Assembly (NCBI GenBank): GCA_046046915.1
Contig: JBJOIT010000013.1
Span: 1 to 64,000 of the forward strand
Direction of reading: 5' to 3'
DNA length: 64,000 nucleotides
Source of the DNA: JBEEJZ01 sp046046915
GTDB lineage: Bacteria > Pseudomonadota > Gammaproteobacteria > Burkholderiales > Burkholderiaceae_C
Shown here: piece by piece, positions 18,621 through 26,171 of the stretch
Layout of the letters: each line of letters opens with the position of its first letter
Position numbering within the stretch: the stretch's first letter is position 1
Made by a program: the position numbers and the translations under genes
The notes under the pieces: model-generated
The model's database searches: none
What the model was told of the DNA's origin: nothing
The model's input: the letters and a program-made list of their open reading frames with translations, nothing else

Positions 18621-19502
18621 ATGCAAAAAGGAAAAAAGGGCAGCAGGGTACGGCACGCCACCAAAACCGAGTGGGGTGTTGGTCAACTGCTAGAAGACGC
18701 CAACAGCCAGAGCTTTCATGTCTTTTTTGAAGGTGCGGGAGAGAAGTTCTTGACCGCCACCGCCGCAGACAAGCTGATCTGGGTGAACGGTGCGGAAGCG
18801 CAGAGCGCACTACTCGATAACTTGTATCTACCAGCCCAAGGCAAATCCCGCCCCATGCGCACCATCGCCGAAGCCAAGGCGAGGTTGTTGGAAATTTATC
18901 CGGGCGGCCTTCATGGTCAAAAGATGAAAGACCATGAGCGGGACTACAAGGACCGATTGTCTGCACTGGCTCGTCAGTGGTATTCGCCTGACGGCTTGCA
19001 GTCTGCGCTGACCGAGGGTCGCTATGCCGACGTGGTGCAACTGGCCTACCAGTTGGTCAAATGCAGCGACAACAACCTGCCCGCCACCTTTGAGAAGATG
19101 GCCTTTGCCAATGCCGTCAAAGACCACTCCAGACCCAAGGCGTTCGCAGAAGCCTTTTGCGCATGGGTGTTGCCAGAGCAACCGAGTCAAGAAGCGTTTG
19201 ACGCCTTTGCCCAAGAGCTGGATCACATGGGGTGCGCCAAATGGCCGCTGCTGACGGCCTACCGGTTTTTGCTGCACCCCGAGGTGGACGTACTGATCAA
19301 GCCAACCAATCTAGCCAATGCGGCTGAGGTTGCCCGGTTTGAAATCAACTACCGACCGGAACTCAACTGGCTGACCTACAGCACGGTGACGGCGTTCTAC
19401 GGGTACGTCAAGCAACAGATCGCCGACCTTCAGCCGAGGGACATGATCGACGTGCAGAACTTCATCTGGTGCATTGATCCGGAATATGGTGGTCAGGACT
19501 GA
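18621..19502 (+). CDS. Unknown protein in RM operon (293 aa)
   Basis: The N-terminal 55 residues (VRHATKTEWGVGQLLEDANS with FHVFFEGAGEKFL) resemble the small beta-barrel of DUF3553-type domains often found beside helicases; this is a weak call. The remaining helical part, with LIKPTNLANAAEVARFEINYRPE, looks like a C-terminal domain found on several defence-associated proteins. A strong ribosome site (GGAG) overlaps the previous stop, so it is co-translated with the 240-residue protein. Function unknown. Confidence 0.75.
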   Translation: MQKGKKGSRVRHATKTEWGVGQLLEDANSQSFHVFFEGAGEKFLTATAADKLIWVNGAEAQSALLDNLYLPAQGKSRPMRTIAEAKARLLEIYPGGLHGQKMKDHERDYKDRLSALARQWYSPDGLQSALTEGRYADVVQLAYQLVKCSDNNLPATFEKMAFANAVKDHSRPKAFAEAFCAWVLPEQPSQEAFDAFAQELDHMGCAKWPLLTAYRFLLHPEVDVLIKPTNLANAAEVARFEINYRPELNWLTYSTVTAFYGYVKQQIADLQPRDMIDVQNFIWCIDPEYGGQD

Positions 19503-19568
19503 TGCGCTTCTTCCCTGAGGGGGAGGTTTTGCAACGGACCATCAGAGGTGCCTAGCTGGAGCGCTGAG

Positions 19569-19913
19569 ATGCACATGAGTCAACTTCTCGTTCGCACCGC
19601 AAGTCGTTGGAACATCCCTCGCGACATGGCCTTGGCCGTAATTGCCCGTGACACTCGCTGCAAATACTGCGGGCTCGAATTTGGTGAGCCGCAAGGGCCA
19701 CGTGTAGCCTGCCCATCTTGGGAACACATCGTGAACGATTTGTCTCTAGTGAACCCCGAGAACATCGCGCTTTGTTGTGTAGGCTGTAATTCGAGCAAAG
19801 GCACCAAGACACTTAGTACTTGGCTGAATTCAAAGTACTGCACGACGCGGGGAATTGGCCAGCAAACCTTGGCACCGGTTGCCCTCACCGCACATCAACG
19901 ACGTTCATCTTGA
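19569..19913 (+). CDS. Small HNH-type nuclease-like protein
   Basis: The 114-residue protein has an HNH layout: CKYCG, then WEHIVND with the central His, then NIALCCVGCNSSKGTKT with the second Cys pair and the Asn. The usual first catalytic DH pair is replaced by EH, so activity is uncertain. I chose the ATG at 19569 because GGAG lies 7 bp upstream; ATG 19575 is also possible. It closes the RM-associated gene run just before the attachment-site remnant at 20.02 kb. Confidence 0.75.
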   Translation: MHMSQLLVRTASRWNIPRDMALAVIARDTRCKYCGLEFGEPQGPRVACPSWEHIVNDLSLVNPENIALCCVGCNSSKGTKTLSTWLNSKYCTTRGIGQQTLAPVALTAHQRRSS

Positions 19914-19984
19914 ATTGCAATCAATTGCAGAATGCACCACCCTGACTTTGGGCGGGTGTTTGGGCGGGCAAGAGAGATGGGCAA

Positions 19985-20018
19985 GAAAAAAGCCTAAGTG
20001 AATCAATCACTTAGGCTT
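19985..20018 (-). terminator. Minus-strand terminator next to displaced tRNA end
   Basis: A 12-bp stem (AAGCCTAAGTGA, 19990-20001, with its complement at 20007-20018) has loop ATCAA and a T run on the minus strand (A run 19986-19991). It resembles the terminator after tRNA-Asp at 55.06 kb, including the loop core AATCAAT, and I read it as the original tRNA-Asp terminator left behind by the island insertion. Confidence 0.75.
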
Positions 20019-20022
20019 ATAT

Positions 20023-20040
20023 CTGGCGGAGTGGACGGGA
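20023..20040 (+). repeat. Island attachment site, distal copy of tRNA-Asp 3' end
   Basis: CTGGCGGAGTGGACGGGA matches the 3' end of tRNA-Asp at 55,099-55,116 at 17 of 18 positions and in the same orientation. The single difference (T here, C there) restores a Watson-Crick pair with the 5' arm GGAGTGG of the tRNA, so this copy looks like the native tRNA end displaced by integration. Confidence 0.8.
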
Positions 20041-20253
20041 AGTTCGGTTGACCTTCCACAGCCCCTGAATTCACTGGTTCAGCGTTGCCGTTGATGTGGT
20101 TTTAGCATAGCGTAGAAAGGGTAGCAGCTCAACTCGTCCCGGTTGGGCGTTGGTTCGATTCCACAAAGTCAAAAATAGTTCGGAAAAACCCAAAACCACA
20201 TTGTGGAAACCCGAAATGCCATTTTGGTAAGACGAATTCCGGCATGTGCAATG

Positions 20254-20277
20254 AAAAAGCTCCCCATGTAGGGGAGC
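20254..20277 (-). terminator. Terminator after XRE regulator
   Basis: GCTCCCC (20259-20265) and GGGGAGC (20271-20277) form a hairpin with a five-T run on the minus strand, 19 bp past the stop of the leftward XRE gene. The stretch 20041-20253 holds no gene that I can see. Confidence 0.75.
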
Positions 20278-20295
20278 CTGAATCAAAAGAAGCCG

Positions 20296-20877
20296 TTAGA
20301 AGACTTTGTCATCGCCAGATTGCGGCTGAGGCGCCTTGTTAGGGGCATCTCGCAGCATCTTGTCCCCAGTCACCGCTTGGTGCAATGCGCTGAACCACGG
20401 AAGTTCCATACTGCCTTTTGCGCCCTGCCCCGAAATCTGCCCATAGAGAAAAAGCACAAAAAGCTGAATGTCAGGAGCGGCATTGGATAGCCCGTATGGC
20501 ACAAAACCTCCCAAAGATGCATCTTGACGCAGCCGCTCTAGCTCCCTAGCGACTCGGTCCGCGAGGGTTGTTGTCGCTGGCCAAACTAAATGGTTTAAGC
20601 GAATCTGCCCGCCCATGACCATAGCCAAGGCTGTCGGAATGCCTAAGTACTTGGCGGCGCGGTCATACACATCTGCGCCCGCACTCGAAATTTCGGCGGG
20701 TCTGCGGCGCCACTGCCCAAGACGCTCATACGAGACTCCCAACGCCTCAGCGAGCTCACGCAGCTTCTGTCCTCGACGATTTGCTGCTGAAACAAGTGCC
20801 GTAATCAGCGGCTGTGTGTCTACTGTGTTGTCCACAGCCTGGCGTTCACCGTCTTTCATTTCTCCAACCTTATCCAT
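20296..20877 (-). CDS. XRE-like helix-turn-helix protein
   Basis: The 193-residue protein has one helix-turn-helix near residues 38-65 (QKLRELAEALGVSYERLGQWRR) and a C-terminal region of unknown fold (residues about 90-190). SD AAAGGAAA precedes the ATG. It is divergent from the small-gene run that starts at 21,050, with 172 bp between, and its own terminator follows. A regulator of the island genes or of that run is the simplest reading. Confidence 0.75.
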   Translation of the reverse strand: MDKVGEMKDGERQAVDNTVDTQPLITALVSAANRRGQKLRELAEALGVSYERLGQWRRRPAEISSAGADVYDRAAKYLGIPTALAMVMGGQIRLNHLVWPATTTLADRVARELERLRQDASLGGFVPYGLSNAAPDIQLFVLFLYGQISGQGAKGSMELPWFSALHQAVTGDKMLRDAPNKAPQPQSGDDKVF

Positions 20878-21049
20878 TCAAATTTCCTTTGGTTTGGCAG
20901 CGAATTGCTGTCAAGACGTCTAGCCATCAGCAAAAAACCAGTTGAGGCATACGAAATGGGAGTTTGGAAAAGGGGGCTTCTCATTTCATATCAGTGTGGT
21001 GCAGAGTTGTTCTTTTGCATGGCAACGCACCAACCGTGAGGAACATTCG

Positions 21050-21436
21050 ATGAATCTGACCTGGAAAATCGAACGCATTGATGCCGCCCCCCGATGTGTC
21101 TTGGAACACTGGCAAGTACTGGAAGTTTCTCCAACTGGGGCTTGCCACATCCCCCTGCCAGGCCCACGCTTCTTGACGTTTGCGGGGTGTACCGACCATT
21201 ACGGAATCATTCAGTTCTCCCCAGAAATCGTGGCGTTCGACCCGACTCGAATGCTCGGGGTCAGCGCACAGGGCGATGTGTACGGACTCGGAAGTTCCTG
21301 GGGATTCACTGCGCAGATGTCCAAGTCCGCAAGCCGAAGCTTCTGGAAAAGTACGCTCTCGCCTCGGGACATTACCTCCACGGTTATCGCTATGGCAGGC
21401 CGTCAAATGCATAGTCCAAACATTTCCTGGCAATAG
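21050..21436 (+). CDS. Unknown small protein (128 aa)
   Basis: This 128-residue protein is not recognised. I chose the ATG at 21050 because GTGAGGAA lies just upstream; the longer open frame from 20942 has no ribosome site and would overlap the divergent promoter region. No membrane helix or known motif is visible. It is the first gene of a rightward series of small genes. Confidence 0.55.
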   Translation: MNLTWKIERIDAAPRCVLEHWQVLEVSPTGACHIPLPGPRFLTFAGCTDHYGIIQFSPEIVAFDPTRMLGVSAQGDVYGLGSSWGFTAQMSKSASRSFWKSTLSPRDITSTVIAMAGRQMHSPNISWQ

Positions 21437-21530
21437 GACATGCCATGTCATCTTGGAATACTGCAAGTATCGAAGAAGAGCCCTTGAAGCCATCAATCCT
21501 TCCCGCGCGACTGGAAATATTGGGGAGCAT

Positions 21531-21719
21531 ATGAGCAAGACGACGCAACGTGAGACATTAGAAAAAATCATCCGGGCGTACGAAGCGGCACCGGTGCAGG
21601 GCAACGGCACTGACGAAATGATTTCGCGCACGGAGTACTTACTTGCAAAGCGCATGCTTGCTGTTGGCGAATGCTGCCGCACACGAAAGGGGGGAGTTGA
21701 TGCCAAAGAGAATAAGTAA
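21531..21719 (+). CDS. Unknown small protein (62 aa)
   Basis: A 62-residue, mostly helical protein starting MSKTTQRETLEKIIRAYEAA, with GGGGAG immediately upstream of the ATG. The frame is open further 5', but the ribosome site and the loss of protein-like composition upstream favour this start. It overlaps the next gene by 20 bp, which suggests coupling. Function unknown. Confidence 0.5.
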   Translation: MSKTTQRETLEKIIRAYEAAPVQGNGTDEMISRTEYLLAKRMLAVGECCRTRKGGVDAKENK

Positions 21720-22206
21720 GTCAAAGCGCAAGGTGCTTCGGCTAGCCCTTGAGGAAGAAAATTCTCTTGAATGCGTAACCACGGACGAGAACTCCAGGCT
21801 TGAACAAGCTAAAGAAGAGCCTAGCCCGCGGTTGTTCCCAAAACTAAACGTAATTACATCGAGTGCGGAAATTGTCGAGCAACTCCTCGCATTTTCTGAC
21901 CCACCGAAGCAGCGCGGCAACCTGACCACAGGGCCAGAGCGCACGCCCCTTGGCGTGATGACGTCTGAGCAATTTGAGGCATACAAGCGCCAACGTCTCG
22001 AAGAAGTGCGGCGGGCGGTGGGGGCACGCCTGGCGGGCAGCGCAGCGGGCAAGTACACAGAGTTTGAGTCCGCGGATGCGTTGAAAAGCCACCTTGCGAC
22101 ATTGCGCGCAACTGAGCAGCCAGGTCTTCTGGAAGTGCTACTCACTGCGCCTCGGGGCGAGCCGCTGGAGCTTCCTCGTGACGGGCCAGATAGCAATGCA
22201 CTTTAA
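21700..22206 (+). CDS. Unknown protein (168 aa)
   Basis: The ATG at 21700 follows a very strong ribosome site (GGGGGGAG). The protein starts with a basic stretch (MPKRISKSKRKVL), continues with an acidic region, and has a helical C-terminus (FEAYKRQRLEEVRRAVGARL). I do not recognise the family. It lies inside the small-gene run, 30 bp before a zinc-ribbon gene. Confidence 0.6.
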   Translation: MPKRISKSKRKVLRLALEEENSLECVTTDENSRLEQAKEEPSPRLFPKLNVITSSAEIVEQLLAFSDPPKQRGNLTTGPERTPLGVMTSEQFEAYKRQRLEEVRRAVGARLAGSAAGKYTEFESADALKSHLATLRATEQPGLLEVLLTAPRGEPLELPRDGPDSNAL

Positions 22207-22236
22207 GTCGCTCGCAAGAAAGGCGAGGGGGCTGCC

Positions 22237-22491
22237 ATGACCTTCGACACTGAAAAGCTTGGCTACAAGAAATACAAGTGCAACAAATGCGGGTGGGTGC
22301 ACGCTGCACTTCCGCTTGAAGTTGTGCGGCAGCAGGCCGCGGAGGGCAAGTACGCGAAATGCTTTCGATGCGGTGCTCCGTCCGCAGGGTTAGTACCGGC
22401 GCAAGAAGGTGACGTGCAAAGGGGAGCGACTATCCAGGGTGTGTACGTGCCAGGAGCGTGGGATGACTTTTTAAAAAAGGCCCAGCAGTGA
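22237..22491 (+). CDS. Small zinc-ribbon protein (84 aa)
   Basis: The 84-residue protein has two Cys-X2-Cys pairs, CNKCG near residue 15 and CFRCG near residue 46, the mark of a zinc ribbon. The C-terminal half is short and without known motif. The stop overlaps the GTG of a second tiny zinc-ribbon gene. Nucleic-acid or protein binding is likely; the role is unknown. Confidence 0.65.
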   Translation: MTFDTEKLGYKKYKCNKCGWVHAALPLEVVRQQAAEGKYAKCFRCGAPSAGLVPAQEGDVQRGATIQGVYVPGAWDDFLKKAQQ

Positions 22492-22622
22492 GCGAGGACT
22501 TTGACAGAACAAATATGCGTTGTACCGAGTTCATATTCGAGCATTACCCCCTCGTAGGCGATGACGTTTGCATTGGCACATTCTGCAAGCGCTGCGGTCA
22601 AACCAGACTGTTTAAAAAGTGA
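22488..22622 (+). CDS. Tiny Cys-rich protein (44 aa)
   Basis: A 44-codon frame opens at GTG 22488, overlapping the previous stop as GTGA, and ends at 22622, overlapping the next GTG in the same way. The protein contains VCIGTFCKRCG plus an earlier Cys, a possible half or full zinc ribbon. The double overlap in a gene run supports translation, although the length makes the call tentative. Confidence 0.5.
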   Translation: MSEDFDRTNMRCTEFIFEHYPLVGDDVCIGTFCKRCGQTRLFKK

Positions 22623-23140
22623 GCCCGAAGTCGCCGGAAGGCCGAAACGAGCTGGTATTGTTTCTTGACTACGACGGCGTGTTGCATCACGAAAACTGCC
22701 TCTGGCATCCGAGGCGCGGTGCCTACCTAAGCGCACCGTCGCGTTACACCCTATTCCAACATGCCGAATTGCTGGCGCAACTGTTAGAGCCGTACCCAGC
22801 CGTCAGAATTGTGCTGAGCACCAGCTGGATTCGGCGGTACGGGGTGACGGCGTCAACAAAGCGCCTGCCCCCAGAGCTGCAAGCACGAGTAATTGGCGGC
22901 ACGTTCCACTCACGCCACATGCGTGAGGAGGATTTTCAGTGGCTTCCCCGTGGGCAACAGGTAATTGAAGACGTCTTGCGTCGGCAGCCACGTGACTGGC
23001 TAGCGCTTGACGATGCAGAAGATGGCTGGTCAGGGCCGTACGCTGCCCACTGGGTGCAGACGCATCAATACGAGGGAATATCTGACCCAGAAGTTCTTGC
23101 CGTATTCAAGCAGAAGTTAGAAGCGATGTGCACTCGATAG
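22619..23140 (+). CDS. HAD-like phosphatase domain protein
   Basis: The 173-residue protein begins with LVLFLDYDGVLHHE, the HAD motif I with both Asp residues. It continues with IVLSTSWIRRYG (motif II Ser/Thr) and the acidic motif WLALDDAEDGW. This small form resembles the HAD domain family linked to RNA-repair proteins. GTG start overlapping the previous gene. Nucleic-acid end processing is possible in this setting but unproven. Confidence 0.75.
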   Translation: MSPKSPEGRNELVLFLDYDGVLHHENCLWHPRRGAYLSAPSRYTLFQHAELLAQLLEPYPAVRIVLSTSWIRRYGVTASTKRLPPELQARVIGGTFHSRHMREEDFQWLPRGQQVIEDVLRRQPRDWLALDDAEDGWSGPYAAHWVQTHQYEGISDPEVLAVFKQKLEAMCTR

Positions 23141-23229
23141 CGCTCCACACGCATGCCCTCATCAGCCATTGCATTGCATCAGAGGGCTCCACTACTGACA
23201 TTCCCACCATCACGGCACAAGGAGCTCAA

Positions 23230-23841
23230 GTGAGGCACTTCGATACCTGGACTCACCTCGGTGCCAGAATGGCCATCGACGCTGACACCCTCTTTCGCGA
23301 GGTTGTCCGGGTTCGACGGGCCCTCCTTGAGGGGAGCGACGAACATCTGTCAAACAGGCTCAAGTCGCTTACTCAGGTGCTGGACGAAATAGTGCGAATC
23401 AACAAAGTCTTGAGACTCGGCTGCGTAAACGAAAAAATGGTTACGCTTCTCGACGACTGGTCGCTGGCCGGCAAGGACCATCTAGTACTTGGATTCGAAG
23501 CCCTGCATGCATATGCAGCCCTGGCAAGTTGTCGCATCAAACCGTCGCCGCATACAAACTTCAACTGGCACGAGCACCAGAAGTTGGGAGCCTTGCTTCG
23601 GAGAGCAACTGATTCCGGGGTGCTCCAGCCCAACATCACGAACCAAGTCGTCTTTTCCAGAGCCGGAAGGATGGGCATCATGCATGTGCTTGGGCCGTTG
23701 TCTTTCCTCAAGTTCAAGCGGTGGCTGGTCATGCAGCCTGGACAGACTGTCCACCAAGTCCAACAAACCCAACAGCGAATCGACCTGGTCGAGCGACTGA
23801 TTGCGGCAGACCTACTGTCATCTACTTATGACCAGTATTGA
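23230..23841 (+). CDS. Unknown protein (about 203 aa)
   Basis: A largely helical protein of unknown family. The start is uncertain: GTG 23230 has GGAG at good spacing, GTG 23128 overlaps the HAD gene, and ATG 23269 has no clear ribosome site. No catalytic motif is visible. It continues the rightward small-gene run. Confidence 0.55.
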   Translation: MRHFDTWTHLGARMAIDADTLFREVVRVRRALLEGSDEHLSNRLKSLTQVLDEIVRINKVLRLGCVNEKMVTLLDDWSLAGKDHLVLGFEALHAYAALASCRIKPSPHTNFNWHEHQKLGALLRRATDSGVLQPNITNQVVFSRAGRMGIMHVLGPLSFLKFKRWLVMQPGQTVHQVQQTQQRIDLVERLIAADLLSSTYDQY

Positions 23842-24178
23842 AAGTTCCGGTTCGTCCGGGACTCCAAGAATCGCTCAGTTTGCGGAGTTTCTCGGTCGTC
23901 ACTTGGTAAAAGGTTTCTATCGCACACTCAAAAGGCTCCGCCCCTGCGCTTTACCCTGCGAAATTGTGACTTCAATAGCCTCGCGGGAATCCGACTTCGT
24001 CTACAGGCTGATTGCGGTTTTTCAGACTCTGCCATCGGAAGGCAGGTATGCCGCGGAAAGCGGAAGTAGGTTACTGTCAGGTCGGCGGCAGGAGTGGGCC
24101 CAAACCGGACGTCCAGATTTCCCTGAAGCGGTCACTCAATCCTGCAGTCTGGGGAGGCTCCCCAGAGTTCCCACCTAG
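23828..24178 (+). CDS. Possible small gene (116 aa), doubtful
   Basis: An ATG frame overlapping the previous gene by 14 bp reads 116 residues. The first 70 look protein-like (IAQFAEFLGRHLVKGFYRTLKRL); the tail looks like non-coding sequence before the convergent gajB. It may be a truncated gene. No family recognised. Confidence 0.3.
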   Translation: MTSIESSGSSGTPRIAQFAEFLGRHLVKGFYRTLKRLRPCALPCEIVTSIASRESDFVYRLIAVFQTLPSEGRYAAESGSRLLSGRRQEWAQTGRPDFPEAVTQSCSLGRLPRVPT

Positions 24179-24197
24179 GTAGCGAGGCAGCATACAG

Positions 24198-26171
24198 CTA
24201 TGACGAAGCCGGCGCGTTTGGAGTAACAGAAGGAACAGCATGCACGGGTAACGAAACGGTCCAATCAAGTATTTGCCATCCCCGTGCTATCAGTTTCTTC
24301 TTACTTTCCGCGCTCGCACGGTCCGCATGCATTGCGAACGCAAGCAACCTGCGCGGTCGACTTACTGCGACGAAGACATTCATTAGCTGGCTCTTCGCGT
24401 CTTCATCCGTCACCGCAGCAGCACTTGACTCCCCGCAGAGGTAAGGCAACACCGACTTTAGGTCGTACTTTCGGTCGTGACAGCTTTCCAGCACTAACGT
24501 GGCAAGGTGGGTCTCGCCTTTGACCGACGCAATCGTCGCCAAATGAATCGGTACCTCGATTGCGCCTACTCCAACTCGCAAGCAGTTGGTTGCAATGCCC
24601 TGCACTTGAGCACCAGCCTTCGAATCTTCCAGCCATATTTCAGGGACAACGCCAGACTTCGCGCCCTCCGCGACGAGGTCTCCAAGTTCGCTCAGGATGC
24701 GCTGTATCGAAGCTTTCGCGTCGGTTTCGGTCGAAACATCGTATTCACCAAGTATGCACTGCAACACAACGTGGCGGATACGCGTCAACGACTGGACTTC
24801 CGTTTGAAGCAACCGAGTGAGGTCGCGCCACGTCTTCGCGGTCTTGTTGCTGGCAACTCCAAACTCTGCCAGCATCAGCAGTACTGCGTCACGAGCGGCA
24901 CCGCTGCGCTCATCGGTCCTAGCAACAAGTGGGTCAGCCGCGATACGCAAGAGCTCGCGCACGGACCTTCTGGACGAAGTCGGCTTGCCCCCACTGTCGT
25001 CGTAGCCCGAGAAGTAGTCGCGGATGTGCCTCCCGACTGCCTGCTTCGCGTTCCCCTCTCGCTTGATTGCGCAGATTGCCTTCACAGGGTAGCGGTCAAT
25101 TTCCTCTTGCGTAAAGAATTGCGAAAGCCACGCTCCGAAACGCTCGATGACCTCACTCACCGTCGCATCCGAGTACAAAAGAAGCGTAGGCGGAGCGACG
25201 CACACATCCCCTTTTCCTTCGACGGCATCGCCCACTGCTTTGACAGAGTTGACCACGTCAGCGATTGAAGCACCGAACCTTAGGCTCGTTTTCACCTCGA
25301 AGTTGCCGGCTGCAGGGAACGCGGCCGCCGATGTGCGAGGACCGCGACAGAGTATCGACTGGTTGACATCGCCGAACCGCTGAACAGCCGATGCGCTCCG
25401 GAACACATTCGTCAGCACTTCAAGCTGTGTGTCGCTGGTGTCCTGCATTTCGTCGATGAAGACGTTGGGAAAGCGATGCTCCAGAGAGTTCTTGAGGCCC
25501 GGCACATACTCCAAGGCTTCCTCTGCAAATGCGAACATGTCCTCGTGGCGGACGCGTCCCTCTTTCATCATTGCCGTTTTGACGTTACGAACTTGTTCGA
25601 TGACCTTCCCTGTTTTTGGCAAGGGAATCTCGGCGGTCGTCACTAGGCTTAAAGAGGCTCCCCGATAGCGTACACCGCGGATAGTGCGCGCGCGCTGGTA
25701 TTCATTGACAGCCACCCACGTTTTAGCGCTCCAATCTGACATCACCCTGCGAAGAAATCGCTCCTCAAAGTCGTCATTGTCAATCTCGCGAAGCTCGATG
25801 CCCTGAGCACGCAACCAGGGCAGCGCGAGGAAGCGATTGACAAAGCTTTGGATAGTGCCAATGAAGTGGGGGTACAAAAGTAGCCTCTCGCCATGTGGCA
25901 CAGAGCGCAGGCAGCTCTCAATTTCCTCGCGCGCCACATTCGTGTGGGTGAGGATGCAGATGCCCCTTCGCTCATGAGGCCAACGCGCAGCCATCAACGC
26001 AAGTTTGGCCCCCAGAAGCGTCGTCTTTCCGCTACCCGGTGCAGCCTGAAAGTCGCCATTGATTGAGTGCAGCAAAGCCCGAATCTGCTCGTCACGGTCG
26101 AACTTGAGCGCCGGGAAAAAGCTCGGCAAGAGTGCAAGGTCAGCGTTGTCCAACTGAAACGGCGAGCTCAT
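24198..26171 (-). CDS. gajB: Gabija protein GajB, UvrD-like helicase
   Basis: The 657-residue protein is a superfamily 1 helicase. Its Walker A is QAAPGSGKTTLLGAK near residue 42, motif Ia follows with ILTHTNVA, and Walker B is VFIDEMQDTSD. It partners the GajA nuclease in the Gabija anti-phage system, where it is thought to sense DNA ends or nucleotide depletion and activate GajA. It is longer than the reference GajB (about 490 residues), with extra C-terminal sequence. Its ATG overlaps gajA by 4 bp. Confidence 0.88.
   Translation of the reverse strand: MSSPFQLDNADLALLPSFFPALKFDRDEQIRALLHSINGDFQAAPGSGKTTLLGAKLALMAARWPHERRGICILTHTNVAREEIESCLRSVPHGERLLLYPHFIGTIQSFVNRFLALPWLRAQGIELREIDNDDFEERFLRRVMSDWSAKTWVAVNEYQRARTIRGVRYRGASLSLVTTAEIPLPKTGKVIEQVRNVKTAMMKEGRVRHEDMFAFAEEALEYVPGLKNSLEHRFPNVFIDEMQDTSDTQLEVLTNVFRSASAVQRFGDVNQSILCRGPRTSAAAFPAAGNFEVKTSLRFGASIADVVNSVKAVGDAVEGKGDVCVAPPTLLLYSDATVSEVIERFGAWLSQFFTQEEIDRYPVKAICAIKREGNAKQAVGRHIRDYFSGYDDSGGKPTSSRRSVRELLRIAADPLVARTDERSGAARDAVLLMLAEFGVASNKTAKTWRDLTRLLQTEVQSLTRIRHVVLQCILGEYDVSTETDAKASIQRILSELGDLVAEGAKSGVVPEIWLEDSKAGAQVQGIATNCLRVGVGAIEVPIHLATIASVKGETHLATLVLESCHDRKYDLKSVLPYLCGESSAAAVTDEDAKSQLMNVFVAVSRPRRLLAFAMHADRASAESKKKLIARGWQILDWTVSLPVHAVPSVTPNAPASS

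Noticed and set aside
20120..20170. Possible tRNA fragment near GGTTCGATTCC
   Set aside because: No cloverleaf can be drawn and no CCA end follows. It may be chance similarity or a decayed piece near the attachment site.
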